Source: Cryptomeria japonica (Eukaryota; Streptophyta; Pinopsida; Cupressales; Cupressaceae). From it: a DNA stretch of 64,000 nucleotides. Below, piece after piece: positions 31,588 through 41,515 of this stretch. The position numbers were made by a program, and so were the translations under genes. Numbering within the stretch: the first letter of the stretch is position 1; each line of letters starts with the position of its first letter. A model generated the notes under the pieces. That model saw only the letters and a list, made by a program, of their open reading frames with translations, was not told the origin of the DNA and made no database searches. The stretch spans positions 145,922,476 through 145,986,475 of the forward strand of contig NC_081413.1 of the NCBI RefSeq assembly GCF_030272615.1, written 5' to 3'.

Positions 31588-32580
31588 CTACAACACCTTG
31601 GATTGATTCTTAGTTTGCCCTACTATTTCACCTTTATATAATATCAGATCAACAATATTGAAGACTTGTGATATAGCCAAATCTAAAGGAAGATCCACCT
31701 TGTAGTGATTTTCACCATATTTGGATAGAATTCTACAAGGTCCTACCCTCTTCATTTGTAGCTTAGTAGGCTTGCCACTTTGCATTCTAGCTTTACTTAA
31801 ATGGACCATCACATAGTCAACCACTTTGAACTGAACCTCTCTCCTTTTTTCGTCCACTTTAGCTTTCAGTTTTTGAGTACACTCTAGGATGGCTCTCTTG
31901 ACCGGTTCTTGGAATTCCTTGATGGTTTGAGTGAAGTCCTCTTCTTTCCCACTCTTCATCTCCATGGAACCAGGTTCTCTTAGTTCACACACCCCTCTTG
32001 GATGTCTACCATAGACAACCTCAAAAGGACTCCTTCCAGTGGTCCTATTTACACTGTCATTGTAGGCATACTCAGCTTGTGGAATAACTAGATCCCAAGT
32101 CTTCCCATACTCCTTGGTTAGACACCTCAACAAATTGCCTAACACCCTGTTAATGACTTCAGTTTGACCATTAGTTTGTGGATGGTAAGCTGAGCTAAAT
32201 GATAAATTAGTCCCTAGTCTTCTCCATAAGGTTTGCCAAAAATGGCCCATGAACTTGCTATCCCTATCTGAAACAATACATAATGGGAGTCCATGAATTC
32301 ATACAATCTCCTTAAAGAAGAGATGTGCAATATAACTAGCATCATGAGTAGTTCTACATGGAATAAAATGGCTCATCTTAGAAAATCTATCTACCACCAC
32401 ATAGATGCTATCCATACCTATCTTTGTCTTGGGGAGTCCTACCACAAAGTCCATGCTCACACACTCCCAAGGCCTATTTGGGACCAGTAATGGCTGATAG
32501 AGGCCTGCATTGCTTGATCCTCCTTTTGCCCTTTGACACACACCACATTGCTCCACATACCTTCTCACATCCCTTGGCAA
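31588..32580 (-). pseudogene. pol: CHR-A integrase core and GPY/F-like module
   Basis: One frame with a single TGA at 32296-32298. It contains the last HHCC residues ([10 protein letters not shown]), the first catalytic Asp ([10 protein letters not shown]), then the IHGLP to SDRDSKFMGHFW segment with the second Asp and HPQTNGQTEVIN with the catalytic Glu. The C-terminal part reads VDYVMVHLSKARMQSGKPTK, KRVGPCRILSKYGENHYKVDLP and FNIVDLILYKGE, the GPY/F-type module of chromoviruses. The terminal TAG corresponds to CAG in the related CHR-B sequence. Confidence 0.88.
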
Positions 32581-34257
32581 CCTAGGCCAATATTAGTACC
32601 TCTGTACTAGATCCAAAATTTTATTGATTCCAAAGTGTCCACTTAGACTTCCATTGTGTTTCTCTTGTATGAGATTTTCTCTCATGGATCCTCTAGGCAC
32701 ACATAACTGATTGCCTTTGAACAAGAGACCATTTTGAAGAGTGTAATCTACATACTCACCATGAAAATGATTCTCAAACTCCTTGCAGACCTTGTAAGCT
32801 GATGAGAAGTCCTCATCTTCTTCATAGAGATCCTTGAAACCTTCTATACCTATGCTTTACAATTGTAATCCTTGGACAGCCAACAACTTCCGGCTTAAAG
32901 CATCTACCACCTTGTTAAGCTACCCCTTTTTATGCTCCATGGTAAAGGTAAAGGATTGGAGGTACTCCATCCACTTCAAATGTCTATTGCTAAGATTCTC
33001 TTGAGTGTTAATGTAACTCAAATCCTGGTTATCTGTGAACACCACAAATTCTTTTGGGAGTAGGTAATGCCTCCACTTCTTGAGAGACTAAACTAGTGCA
33101 TACAACTCTAGATCATATGCTGAATACCTCTTCTTTTCCTCAATAATCTTCTCATTGAAAAATGCCACAGGCCTTCCCTCTTGACTCAATACACCCCCTA
33201 CTGCATTCCCACTTGCATCACATTCCAATGTGAATAACTTGTCAAAAGTAGGTAAGAGTAGGATGGGTTTTGTGGCTACTTCTTTCTTCAATAATTGGAA
33301 TGCTTCATCAGCTTGTTCAATCCATTTGAACTTATTTTTAAGGCCTCCTTTTATGGTGTCAAGTACTGGTGCACATATGGCACTGAAGTTCCTCACAAAC
33401 TTTCTATAGAATTGGGCTAAACCATGGAAACTCCTAACTTCAGTCCCTATTTTAGGGGCAAGCCAATTCAAGGTTGCCTCCACTTTGCTTGGATCCATCT
33501 TCAAGGTTCCCTTAGACACCACAAACCCCAAGTAGACTAACTCTTGCTTCAAAAAGTCACACTTCTCTAAGCTAATTGCCAACTTGTCTTCATGCAACCT
33601 CTCCAGGACTAACCTCAAATGTTCTAGGTGCTCCTCTTTGGTTCTGCTATAGATGAGTATGTCATCTAAGTACACCACCACAAATATGCCTGTGAAGTCA
33701 TTCAACACCTCATTCATCAACCTCATGAAGGTGCTTGGGGCATTGGTAGGTCCAAATGGCATCACAAGCCATTCATACAACCCTTCTGTGGTCTTAAAAG
33801 CGGTCTTCCACTCATCACCCTCCTTAATTATAATATGATGATAACCGCTTTTAAGGTCCAACTTAGTAAAATACATGGCACCTCCTAAATAGTCCATCAA
33901 ATCCTATATTATAGGAATAGGAAATCTATACCTTATGGTGATCCTATTGATTGCCCTTGAAGTAGTACAAAGTCTCCACTTGCCTCCCTTCTTTGTTGCT
34001 AGTACTACTCGGACTACACATGGGCTGATGCTCTTCTTGATCAGTCCATGATCCAACAACTCCTACACTTGCCTTGCCACCTCCTTGTTTTGATTAGGAG
34101 TGAGCTTATATGCTACTTTATTGGGCAGGGATGCACTGGGGACAAAGTCTATTTGATGGCCTATAGACCTTCTTGGTTGAAGTGTTGCAGGTTCTCCATC
34201 ACTCACTATATCTTTATACTCTTGCAACATTTGTTTTACCTCCTTAGGTACCTATGT
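32581..34257 (-). pseudogene. pol: CHR-A reverse transcriptase, RNase H and integrase zinc region
   Basis: Polymerase from about 34250: [40 protein letters not shown], then the open part 33900-33088 with KLDLKSGYHHI, the catalytic VVYLDDILIYS, and the RNase H start FTLECDASGNAVGGVLSQEG. A stop at 33088 precedes SLKKWRHYLLPKEFVVFTDNQ and an eroded ADALSRK region. The HHCC zinc finger begins EKHNGSLSGHFG near 32640. There are several stops. Confidence 0.88.
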
Positions 34258-34490
34258 CTACAACTTATCTTCCTCCTCCTTTGGCTTCACAAAGATGGCA
34301 AAACCCACTATCTCCTCTTCATGTAGTAGGTGTAAGAACTCTTTAGCAGTATTAAGTAAGACACTAGGTGTTCTTGAGGTTCCCTCATCATTCTCTATTA
34401 GAGACTGAATCTTATAGGTTCTGTTGTCCTTCTTTAAGGAAATGGAGTTCTCCTCTCCATCATAGATCATCTTCCTATCAAATTGCCAGG
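34258..34490 (-). pseudogene. pol: CHR-A protease, C-terminal part
   Basis: Reads QFDRKMIYDGEENSISLKKD and the spacer FVKPKEEEDKL. It is the continuation of the protease from 36146 across solo LTR S2: removing S2 with one CCAGG copy gives LGRPWQF in register, as in CHR-B. Confidence 0.85.
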
Positions 34491-36140
34491 TGTGTGGGGG
34501 AAAAAGTGACACTAAGCAAACATGCCCTAATCTCACTTTCAATCACACATTTGTGGAATACGAAAGAGCCTAGAGGTATCACACAATTGGCTACTTCTTT
34601 TTGTGGAAGAGAGAGCCACGGGCTACCTATTAGGATTTCTATTCCTTTGTTGCAAATGATAGATAGAATGATGCAAGTTCAATTCCTAACCCCAAAGTGC
34701 AAGTATGAACTACTAACAAGATTGCAGAATTGAACTTAAACAATGAAAAGTTGTAAACACAAGAACAAGACAAGAATGTAAATGCATACCCGGAGTCAAA
34801 ATCTGAGTGAAAATGTTTGGGACGGGGGCGTGGGTGCCACTGTCCTGATTCTACCCCTGAAACTACTGTTTTGCAACCTGAAAAGCTGTCAAAAATGCTG
34901 AAAATTGCTGTCTGACAGAAGGACCAGGGCGCCCAGTGCCCCTGTCCCAGGGACCAGGGCACCCAGCGCCCCTGTCCTGGCAGGACCAGGGCACCCCACG
35001 CCCCTGTCCTAGTCTTTTGCTTCGCAATTTGGTGGGAAGTTCAGTCTCCGTCTGCTTCCGTCAGATCTGCAACTTGCGGCATCATCCGAATTCTAAAACC
35101 TGCACTTATATCTGAAAAGGGTATGGTGGGCGGCTATATAGGGTTTTGCCTTCGTCAAACCCCCACTTTGGTGATTTCCACCTCCACGAATAGCCAAGTT
35201 GTACTGTAAAATGTATTGTGTGTGCAAATCTTGTGTGTGTGCAAGATCCTAAAATGCAAGTAAGCAAACTAGAGCAACCTAGAAAGTAAACCCTAATTGC
35301 TTGTAAATGATAATGTAAATGCTCCAAATCAAGATGTAAAGTGATCTAAAGCATGAATACAAATGATATAATGAGGCTTATGCAAAGACATGAAAACAAC
35401 ATGAAATCATACCCAACCCCAAGGGAGGGGTACAAGCCAATCTTCAGTCGGTAATCCCCTATTGCTCTTCAATGTCTTCAAAGCCCTAAATGGATGAATG
35501 AAATTGATGAATGCTTGATGGATGGATGTTGAATGTTGTTGAAGTCTTCAAAGATCTGCTCTTTCATTGCATATGAGGTCCTGAAATTAAAATTCTGGAT
35601 CCTTTCAAATGAAGAAAGAGAGCTCTTATGTATGAAACCCTAGGTCTTAATTTCAACTTTTGGCCAACCTAGAGATTGAATCTCCCACCAATTTCTTGGG
35701 GTTAAGCTTTATTTTATGATTGGATTGTGCTCCTAAAATTTTGGGAAAAATGTCCGGGACTGTGTGCACTTCGGGCGCCATGGTCCTGACAACTTTTCAC
35801 CAAATTTTCAGGGTCGTCGGATATGATGATTTTAGAGAGAATCCCGAAGTTACAGGTGATTTCGAGATGTTTTGACCCCCGAAATCAAGCCCCCAAGTTC
35901 AAAATAGGACCTAATTAGGGTTTTTGATTAAATGATGTATTGGAAGAATAAAATGAAAGGGGCACACTTTAATGAAAGGGCCCAATTTTATGATGTGGGA
36001 GATGATAAAATATAACCTTAGACCTAATTAATTTGATTAATTAAGTGCTAAAGGGGAAATGCAAAATGCGCCAAGGCGGGTGCTAAACTAGGTGTGAAAT
36101 TGTACTACTTTAGCAAGTGCGTACAATTTACGACGCTACA
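34491..36140 (-). mobile_element. S2: 1.65-kb solo LTR inserted in the CHR-A protease
   Basis: TG...CA ends with perfect CCAGG duplications at 34486-34490 and 36141-36145. On the minus strand it begins TGTAGCGTCGTAAATTGTACGC, similar to the E1 LTR start (TGTAGCATCCTAAAATTG), so it is oriented minus and belongs to a family related to E1. It holds a 31-bp-type GC-rich array (34921-35014), a minus-strand CTATATAG box near 35140 and one GGAC...GGCGCC...GTCC word (35756-35788). No coding domain is present. Confidence 0.9.
34921..35014. repeat. GC-rich palindromic tandem array in S2
   Basis: Three units of 30-32 bases (34921-34950, 34951-34982, 34983-35014), each GGACCAGGGCRCCCAGYGCCCCTGTCC-like with short spacers. 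Same design as the E1 array, though the base sequence differs (CAGGG in place of CATGG). Confidence 0.88.
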
Positions 36141-36145
36141 CCAGG

Positions 36146-36761
36146 GTCTACCTAGTATCAGATGACAAGCATCCATGGGTAACACATCACAAAGGATCTT
36201 ATCCTTATATCCTCCAATAGATAACTCTACCCAAGTCTGTTCATTGACAAGCACACTCTATCCTTGATTCAACCATGTCACCTTGTAAGGGCTAGTGTGG
36301 GGTATCTTTGTGAGTTTCAACTTTTTGGCTACCTCATCTGATATGATGTTATCAGTTGACCCTGAATCAACTATCACCTTGCAAACCTTACCAAGCATTT
36401 TGCATCTCACCCTAAACAATGCTCTCCTATGCTTAGGCTCATCCTTAACTGGCTGTCTTATCAAGACTCTATTGAACATTAGATTTTCTCTAATCTGTGA
36501 TTCAATATGGTCCACCTCAGGTGTTTTTCTACTTGATGTGTCTTCATGGGCATAAGCAACCCTCTTTCCACTATTTGATGAGGTAGGCTTGTCAGGGCAT
36601 CTATAGGCCGGGTATCCTAGTTGACCATAATTGTAGCATTTCATGATTGCAAAGTAGGAATTACCCCTGTCGGTACCTCTGCTCCTATTTGGGCCCCCTT
36701 GTACACCTCTTCCTAAAGAATAGCCTTCTCTAAGAGTGGTTTCACTGTTATGCTCAGTCAA
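36146..36761 (-). pseudogene. CHR-A gag zinc knuckle and protease N-terminal part
   Basis: The Gly/Arg-rich lead (GRGVQGGPNRSRGTDRG) precedes a damaged CCHC knuckle, CYNYGQLGYPAYRC, where the second Cys and the His are Tyr. The protease active site VDSGSTDNIIS is intact near 36360. A TAG at 36258-36260 interrupts WLNQG-stop-SVLVNEQTW, and the domain runs on to the S2 insertion. Confidence 0.87.
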
Positions 36762-37668
36762 CTTGGACTCTCCTTGATTCCTTTGCTCACTTGCCTTGCT
36801 TTAGTAACCACCTCAGTGATTCATTTGATCTCTACCTCTACCTCTACCCCTGTTGTTGGAGTCTCCCTTCCTTTTGTTCCTCTCTTCCAACTTAGCAGCA
36901 AGCTAATGACACTTTTGGACAGTGGTAGGAGTCCATAGGCTTATCTCCTCTTGGATGTTCCACTTTAGGCCACTTAGATACCTAGCCACCTTGATAGATT
37001 CCTCTTGTTGGAATTTGGATCTAAGAAAAAGCTTTTAACACTCCTCTATGTAGGAGGCCACATCAAGATCTTTTTTTCTTCAATCCCTATCTCTTCTTAT
37101 GAAGTTGGACTTCATAATCCTCTTGCAAGTAGTTCTCCTTGATCTTACTCACCATGGCCTTCTAGTTTGCAATAGGTAGCTTCCCCATGCTAATTCTCTC
37201 CTCTTGCAAGTACTTCCACCATGTCAAGGTTGCTCCCCTTAGTATTGATTTGGCAACCTTAACCTTTTGAGCTTTTGTTACACCTTCACACTCAAATTGG
37301 TTCTCCATACCCTCAATCCATTCCATGACGATGTCAATGTCCATCCTTCCACTGAAATGTGGCAATCCTTCAAAAGATTTTGTATTCAAAGCCTTGATGG
37401 TCTTTACAAAAGGTTCTTCATTGATTAAGGAGTTTGGTTCAGGTATGATGTCATCTAGATCAATAGCTTTCTTTCCTCTATCACTAGTGTCTGCACCCCA
37501 GATTTCTTATGCTCTCTGATCAACCACTTCTTGAAGCTTGTTCCTTATCTCACTCATAGCATCTTCAAGGAGTCTATTTTTCTTCTTTTGTTCTTCTACC
37601 TCCCTAGCCAGCTCTGCATTAGTGACCATTATGTTCTCCCCTACTAATTCACTAGAATATAGAGACAT
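36762..37668 (-). pseudogene. gag: CHR-A gag
   Basis: ATG at 37666-37668 opens MSLYSSELVGENIMVTNAEL, with a coiled-coil-like ELAREVEEQKKKNRLLEDA segment. The open part 37162-37389 includes the capsid core LPHFSGRMDIDIVMEWIEGM and ATLTWWKYLQEER. Stops occur near 37500 and 37160 and between there and the knuckle. Confidence 0.83.
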
Positions 37669-37687
37669 GCATGGTCCACAAAATCTT

Positions 37688-39207
37688 TGCTCCTTGATCC
37701 TCTCCTTGGATCACCAGGTGTTCCAACCACACCCTAGGGTCTCTAGGACTTCCCTTGCTTGTGGAATCCCCTGACCTTGCCCAATCCACCCACCAACAAC
37801 CTTTGATACTTCTCACCTACTCACAAGCTTCATAAAAACCCTCACATAGGCTAATAAGGGTTTAGCTCCTCCTATACCTTCTTAGGTCCTAGCAAGGATA
37901 GGATAGGTCTTTGACATAGTTTTCCATCCATTCATGTTCCCCTAAGAGGTTTTGACCTTCCTATTTATTAACGATCTCACTATTTTGCTTCTTTCCTACA
38001 AAATAGGGCTACAAGGAATGTGCCCAATTAAGCCTCCATTCCGGACTTTTAGGGATCCCTCTTGCAAATGATGCTGAAACTTGTGAAACTTCCCAAAGGG
38101 ACTGCTATTCATTTGGCAAAGGCTTAAATATTTTCCTAGTTTTGGGCCTCCAAGTCTCCGTACACTGCCCTAAGTGAATCTACGGGTTTTTGAGGGTTTT
38201 TATGAGGGTTTTTAGGCCTGGCAGCATCACAGTGATGGTTTGCTATCTTCACCACCTTATCTAGATTGGTGGAAGCTCCTCCTTCTCACAAATGGTGCTC
38301 CACATAGCCCTCTTCAACTCCTCCAAAGGGTGCCTCCTTCCTTGTCATTCCTTGCTCTCACGGACCTCTGTAACCTCAACCCTTCCTAGCCGGGCACAAT
38401 CCAGTCTCGCCTAGGAGTGGGTCTTTGAAAGGCTTTCCTACATCTTCAAGGGCCCTGCTTCCTCTAAGGTACTCTATAGGGTCTACACTCCTATTCCCCA
38501 TGGTTTCATGGTGTTTCCACAATGGGGATAGGAGTTGTCAACCCATTTACACAAAACAGTCAAAAACTGGACAGTGAAAAGAAATTTGCAAAGTATTTAC
38601 AAACATACCAAAATTTGCACAATAAACCTAACCTAAATGCTCAAAATGAAAGTATAAACACAATACAAGACTCTCAACATAGTTTAGTCTGCAAAACAAT
38701 CCATTGTCAATCTTTTAATGCTCCATTTGTGCCAACTGGTAACAAAAACACAGTCATAGTCAAGGTCTTTACCCTTTGGTTGTACAATCTAACATCCAAC
38801 CCTCATTTTAGGGTTTTCAACAATATATAATGTGTTTGCCTCAGTTTGTGTGCCAAGGTTAGGGTTCTCCACACCAAGCTAAGGTTATGACCTATTAGGT
38901 GGAAAAGTTGCATGACAACTTTGAAAAGTTGTCATGCAACATTTTGCAACTTTTGAGCAACTTTTGCAATGTTGCTTTTCTTGACTTTTAGGCCTACATT
39001 GGGCTATCCTATGGACACAATCATACTAATAGGACCCCAAACTCATTAATGGGCACTCATACCCTCTACTCCAAAAGAAAACTCAACTTAGACTTGTGAA
39101 CCTAGGACCTAAACTTGGCTCTTATTACATTTACATGGCTTCTTAAAGAGGCAAAATTCCAACAAAAATCAAATGGAGGAAGACCTTAGAAGGGTGCTCC
39201 TGCACCA
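37688..39207 (-). repeat. CHR-A 5' LTR, truncated (1520 bp)
   Basis: Homologous to 29556-31354 from TGCTCCTTGATCC onward; the first 130 or so bases (element U5) and the primer-binding site are gone. The outer end TGCACCA meets the GAGGG duplication copy. Perfect 16-bp hairpin at 38907-38940. Confidence 0.88.
38907..38940. repeat. Hairpin in the CHR-A 5' LTR
   Basis: GTTGCATGACAACTTT (38907-38922) pairs perfectly with AAAGTTGTCATGCAAC (38925-38940) over two bases. It is the most complete of the four family copies. Confidence 0.9.
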
Positions 39208-39765
39208 GAGGGTTACAAGGAAGACTGCAATCCATAAGGAGATTCATAGTGTAGCTGGCAGATAAATGTCATCCATTCGAACATTTACTCAGGAAAGGAG
39301 TTACTTTCAATTGGACAACCTTTGTTACTACATACATCAGCGACAAACTTAGCTTTAGGAGCTTTGTTGGCACAACATGATGAACAAGGAAAATAAAGAG
39401 CTATCTACTATATAAGTAGAACCTTGATTGGTTATGAGCTCAATTACACTCCTATAGAACAAGCATGTTTAGCTGTAATCTCTGCATCTCAAAAGGTTAG
39501 ACATTACATGCTGAGTCATAACGTGCAACTCATTATGTGCTTTGATCCACTCAAATATGTGTTAAGTAGAGTGACATTGATCGAGAGATTGGCTAAGTGG
39601 GTCATGATTTTGAGTGAGTTTGATATAGAGTATATAGACAAAAAGGCCATCAAAGGACAAATTATAGCAGATCAGTTAACAGAGGCTCCTTTACAAGGTA
39701 GTTACCCATTACTCATAGACTTTCCAGATGAATCAGTATTTACATTGACATCATTTATAATGTGA
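39208..39765 (+). pseudogene. pol: TAT1 reverse transcriptase end and first RNase H
   Basis: Resumes as LQGRLQSIRRFI-V-stop-LADKCHPFEHLL, the conserved thumb/connection of plant gypsy pol. The open part 39424-39765 is the RNase H region: LNYTPIEQACLAVISASQKV with the catalytic-Glu helix region, RHYMLSHNVQLIMCFDPLKY, LIERLAKWVMILSEFDIEY and then GQIIADQLTEAP. It ends SFIM-stop, overlapping the next frame. Confidence 0.85.
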
Positions 39766-40190
39766 AATTATACTTTGATGGGTTATATACAAGTCATGGA
39801 TCTGGAGATGGGATTTTGTTCATCACCCCTCAGGGTGATTCTATCCCTAAGTCTTTTAGGATAAATTTTCTATGTACAAACAATATAGCCGAATATGAAG
39901 CTCTCCTCATAGGACTTTGTACAATTGTGCAGTGGAGAATAAAATAATTACAGGTCTATGATGACTCACAATTGATTGTAAACCAAGTCAATGATGAATA
40001 CAACACTAAAGATGATAAGTTGCTACCTTATAAACAAACGGTAGAAAATTACAAAGAGAATTTCAAAAAAATCACTTTTGAACAGATTCCCAGGATACAG
40101 AAGAAGCTAGCTAACACCATGGCTACAGTAGGGTCTCTTATAAATATGCCTAATAATGAAACTCAATTTGAGTTTATTACAAAATAGCTG
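39762..40190 (+). pseudogene. pol: TAT1 second RNase H (aRNH type)
   Basis: KLYFDGLYTSHGSGDGILFI carries the first catalytic Asp and the Gly-rich hairpin. NNIAEYEALLIGLC carries the catalytic Glu, and VYDDSQLIVNQV (after a TAA near 39946) the third acidic residue. A second RNase H of this type after the pol-encoded one is characteristic of Tat-lineage elements. The tail TFEQIPRIQKKLANTMATV matches the usual link to integrase (RxxNxxADAL/ATLG-like). Confidence 0.87.
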
Positions 40191-41515
40191 ATGATACTAG
40201 CATATGAGAATCCCTCAACAGAATATGTATGTGCGATTGTGGGTCTAGAAACCCCGTGGTACAATGAGATATACGCATATTTACACACCCAGTACATGTC
40301 ATCGGATCTGTCCAAAAATAAACTAAAAAACCCTTATTCATCAGGCATGTAGACACACTATTATAGCTGATACATTGTATAGAAAGGGCTTCAATGGAAC
40401 TCTCCTTTGTTGTCTTGATGAAAATGAAGCACAACTTTCTCTAAAGGAAATCCATTATGGAATTTTTGGGGCATATCAAAGTGGTCCACCATTGTCAAAG
40501 AAATTGTTAAGAACGGGTTATTACTAGCCAACTATGGAAAACGATGCCTATAAATATGTGCAAAAATGCAAGCAATGTCAAATGCATGGAGATCTCATTC
40601 ATGCATCAACACAAAATCTTCAACCTATTACATCACCATGGCCATTTTCACAATGGGGATTAGATCTACTAGGTAAGATCAATCCTACTTCTTCCAACAG
40701 GCACAAGTTCATCTTAACAGCTACTAAGTACTTTACCAAATAGGTCAAGGCAATTCCTCTTACATACACCACTGGAAAGAAAATAGCAAAGTTCGTTCTC
40801 AATTACATTATTTGTAGATATGGGATTCCAATGTGCTTTGTGACAGATAATGGATGTCCATTTAAAAATCAAGACGTGAAATAATTATGTGAAATATTTC
40901 AAATACAATAGAGATTTGCCATGCCATATTATCTGCAAAGCAATGGACAAGAAAAGGCAACAAATAAAACAATATTTAAGATCCTTAAGAAAGTTGTCAC
41001 TGACACAGGACAAGATTGGCATCTCCAGTTAAATCCCACTCTTTGGGCTTATAGAACAAGAGTACATACCCCTACATGAGCAACACCATATTCCCTGGCC
41101 TATGTTATAGAATCAATACTCCCCATTGAAATAGAAATACCATCTCTAAGAGTCTCTTTACGAAACATCATATTGAAGGAAGAATATCGGGTAGCAAGAT
41201 TACAAGAGCTAGAAACAGTTGATGAAAAGAGACAATGCTTTCAATCATCTACAAGGTTATCAAAATAGACTGAGACTGAGTTATAATAAATGAGTCTGCC
41301 CATGAACTTTTGAAGTGGGAGATCTAGTTCTCAAAGAGAACCAAAGGAACCTAGCGAAACGAGAAAAGCTAGGGAAGTTTTAACCTAACTGGCTAGGTCC
41401 TTTTATCATAACAAGGGTTATAGGCAATGAAGCATATAGTTTGGCTACCATGGAGGGAGATCCACTCTCTGACCATATGAACAACATGCACCTTAAATGG
41501 TATTATACCTAAGGG
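40191..41515 (+). pseudogene. pol: TAT1 integrase (broken)
   Basis: The HHCC region reads LKEIHYGIFGAYQSGPPLSK then KKLLRTGYY-stop-PTMEND and YKYVQKCKQCQMHG; the second His is replaced. The core shows WPFSQWGLDLLGKI (first Asp), a TAG at 40741-40743 for the usual Trp, VTDNGCPFKN (second Asp) and YYLQSNGQEKATNKT, where the catalytic Glu has become Lys. The C-terminal part is broken but recognisable (VGDLVLKENQRN-like, NWLGPFIITRVIGNEAYSLA, HLKWYYT). It ends near 41512. Confidence 0.85.

Larger units (their letters stand above)
29556..39207 (-). mobile_element. CHR-A: Ty3/gypsy chromovirus, minus strand
   Basis: LTRs at 29556-31354 (3' LTR of the element) and 37688-39207 (5' LTR, end lost). 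The minus strand carries gag, protease, reverse transcriptase, RNase H, integrase and chromodomain in gypsy order. The flanking 5-mers GAGAG (29551-29555) and GAGGG (39208-39212) form a target duplication with one mismatch. Solo LTR S2 sits in the protease. The primer-binding site and LTR end were removed by a small deletion at 37687/37688. CHR-B is its close relative. Many stops make it inactive. Confidence 0.9.
2050..41515 (+). mobile_element. TAT1: old Tat-like Ty3/gypsy retrotransposon, split by three insertions
   Basis: Plus-strand gag, protease, reverse transcriptase, RNase H, a second RNase H and integrase occur in that order at 2163-5068, 17467-17990, 27410-29555 and 39208-41515. The gaps are filled by E1, CP1 and CHR-A. 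The second RNase H after the usual one, and integrase last in pol, are hallmarks of the Tat lineage. Reading frames rejoin in register when E1 and CHR-A are removed with one target duplication each. Every domain contains stops or frameshifts, so the element is dead. Neither LTR was located; the limits given are those of recognisable coding and leader sequence. Confidence 0.85.
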
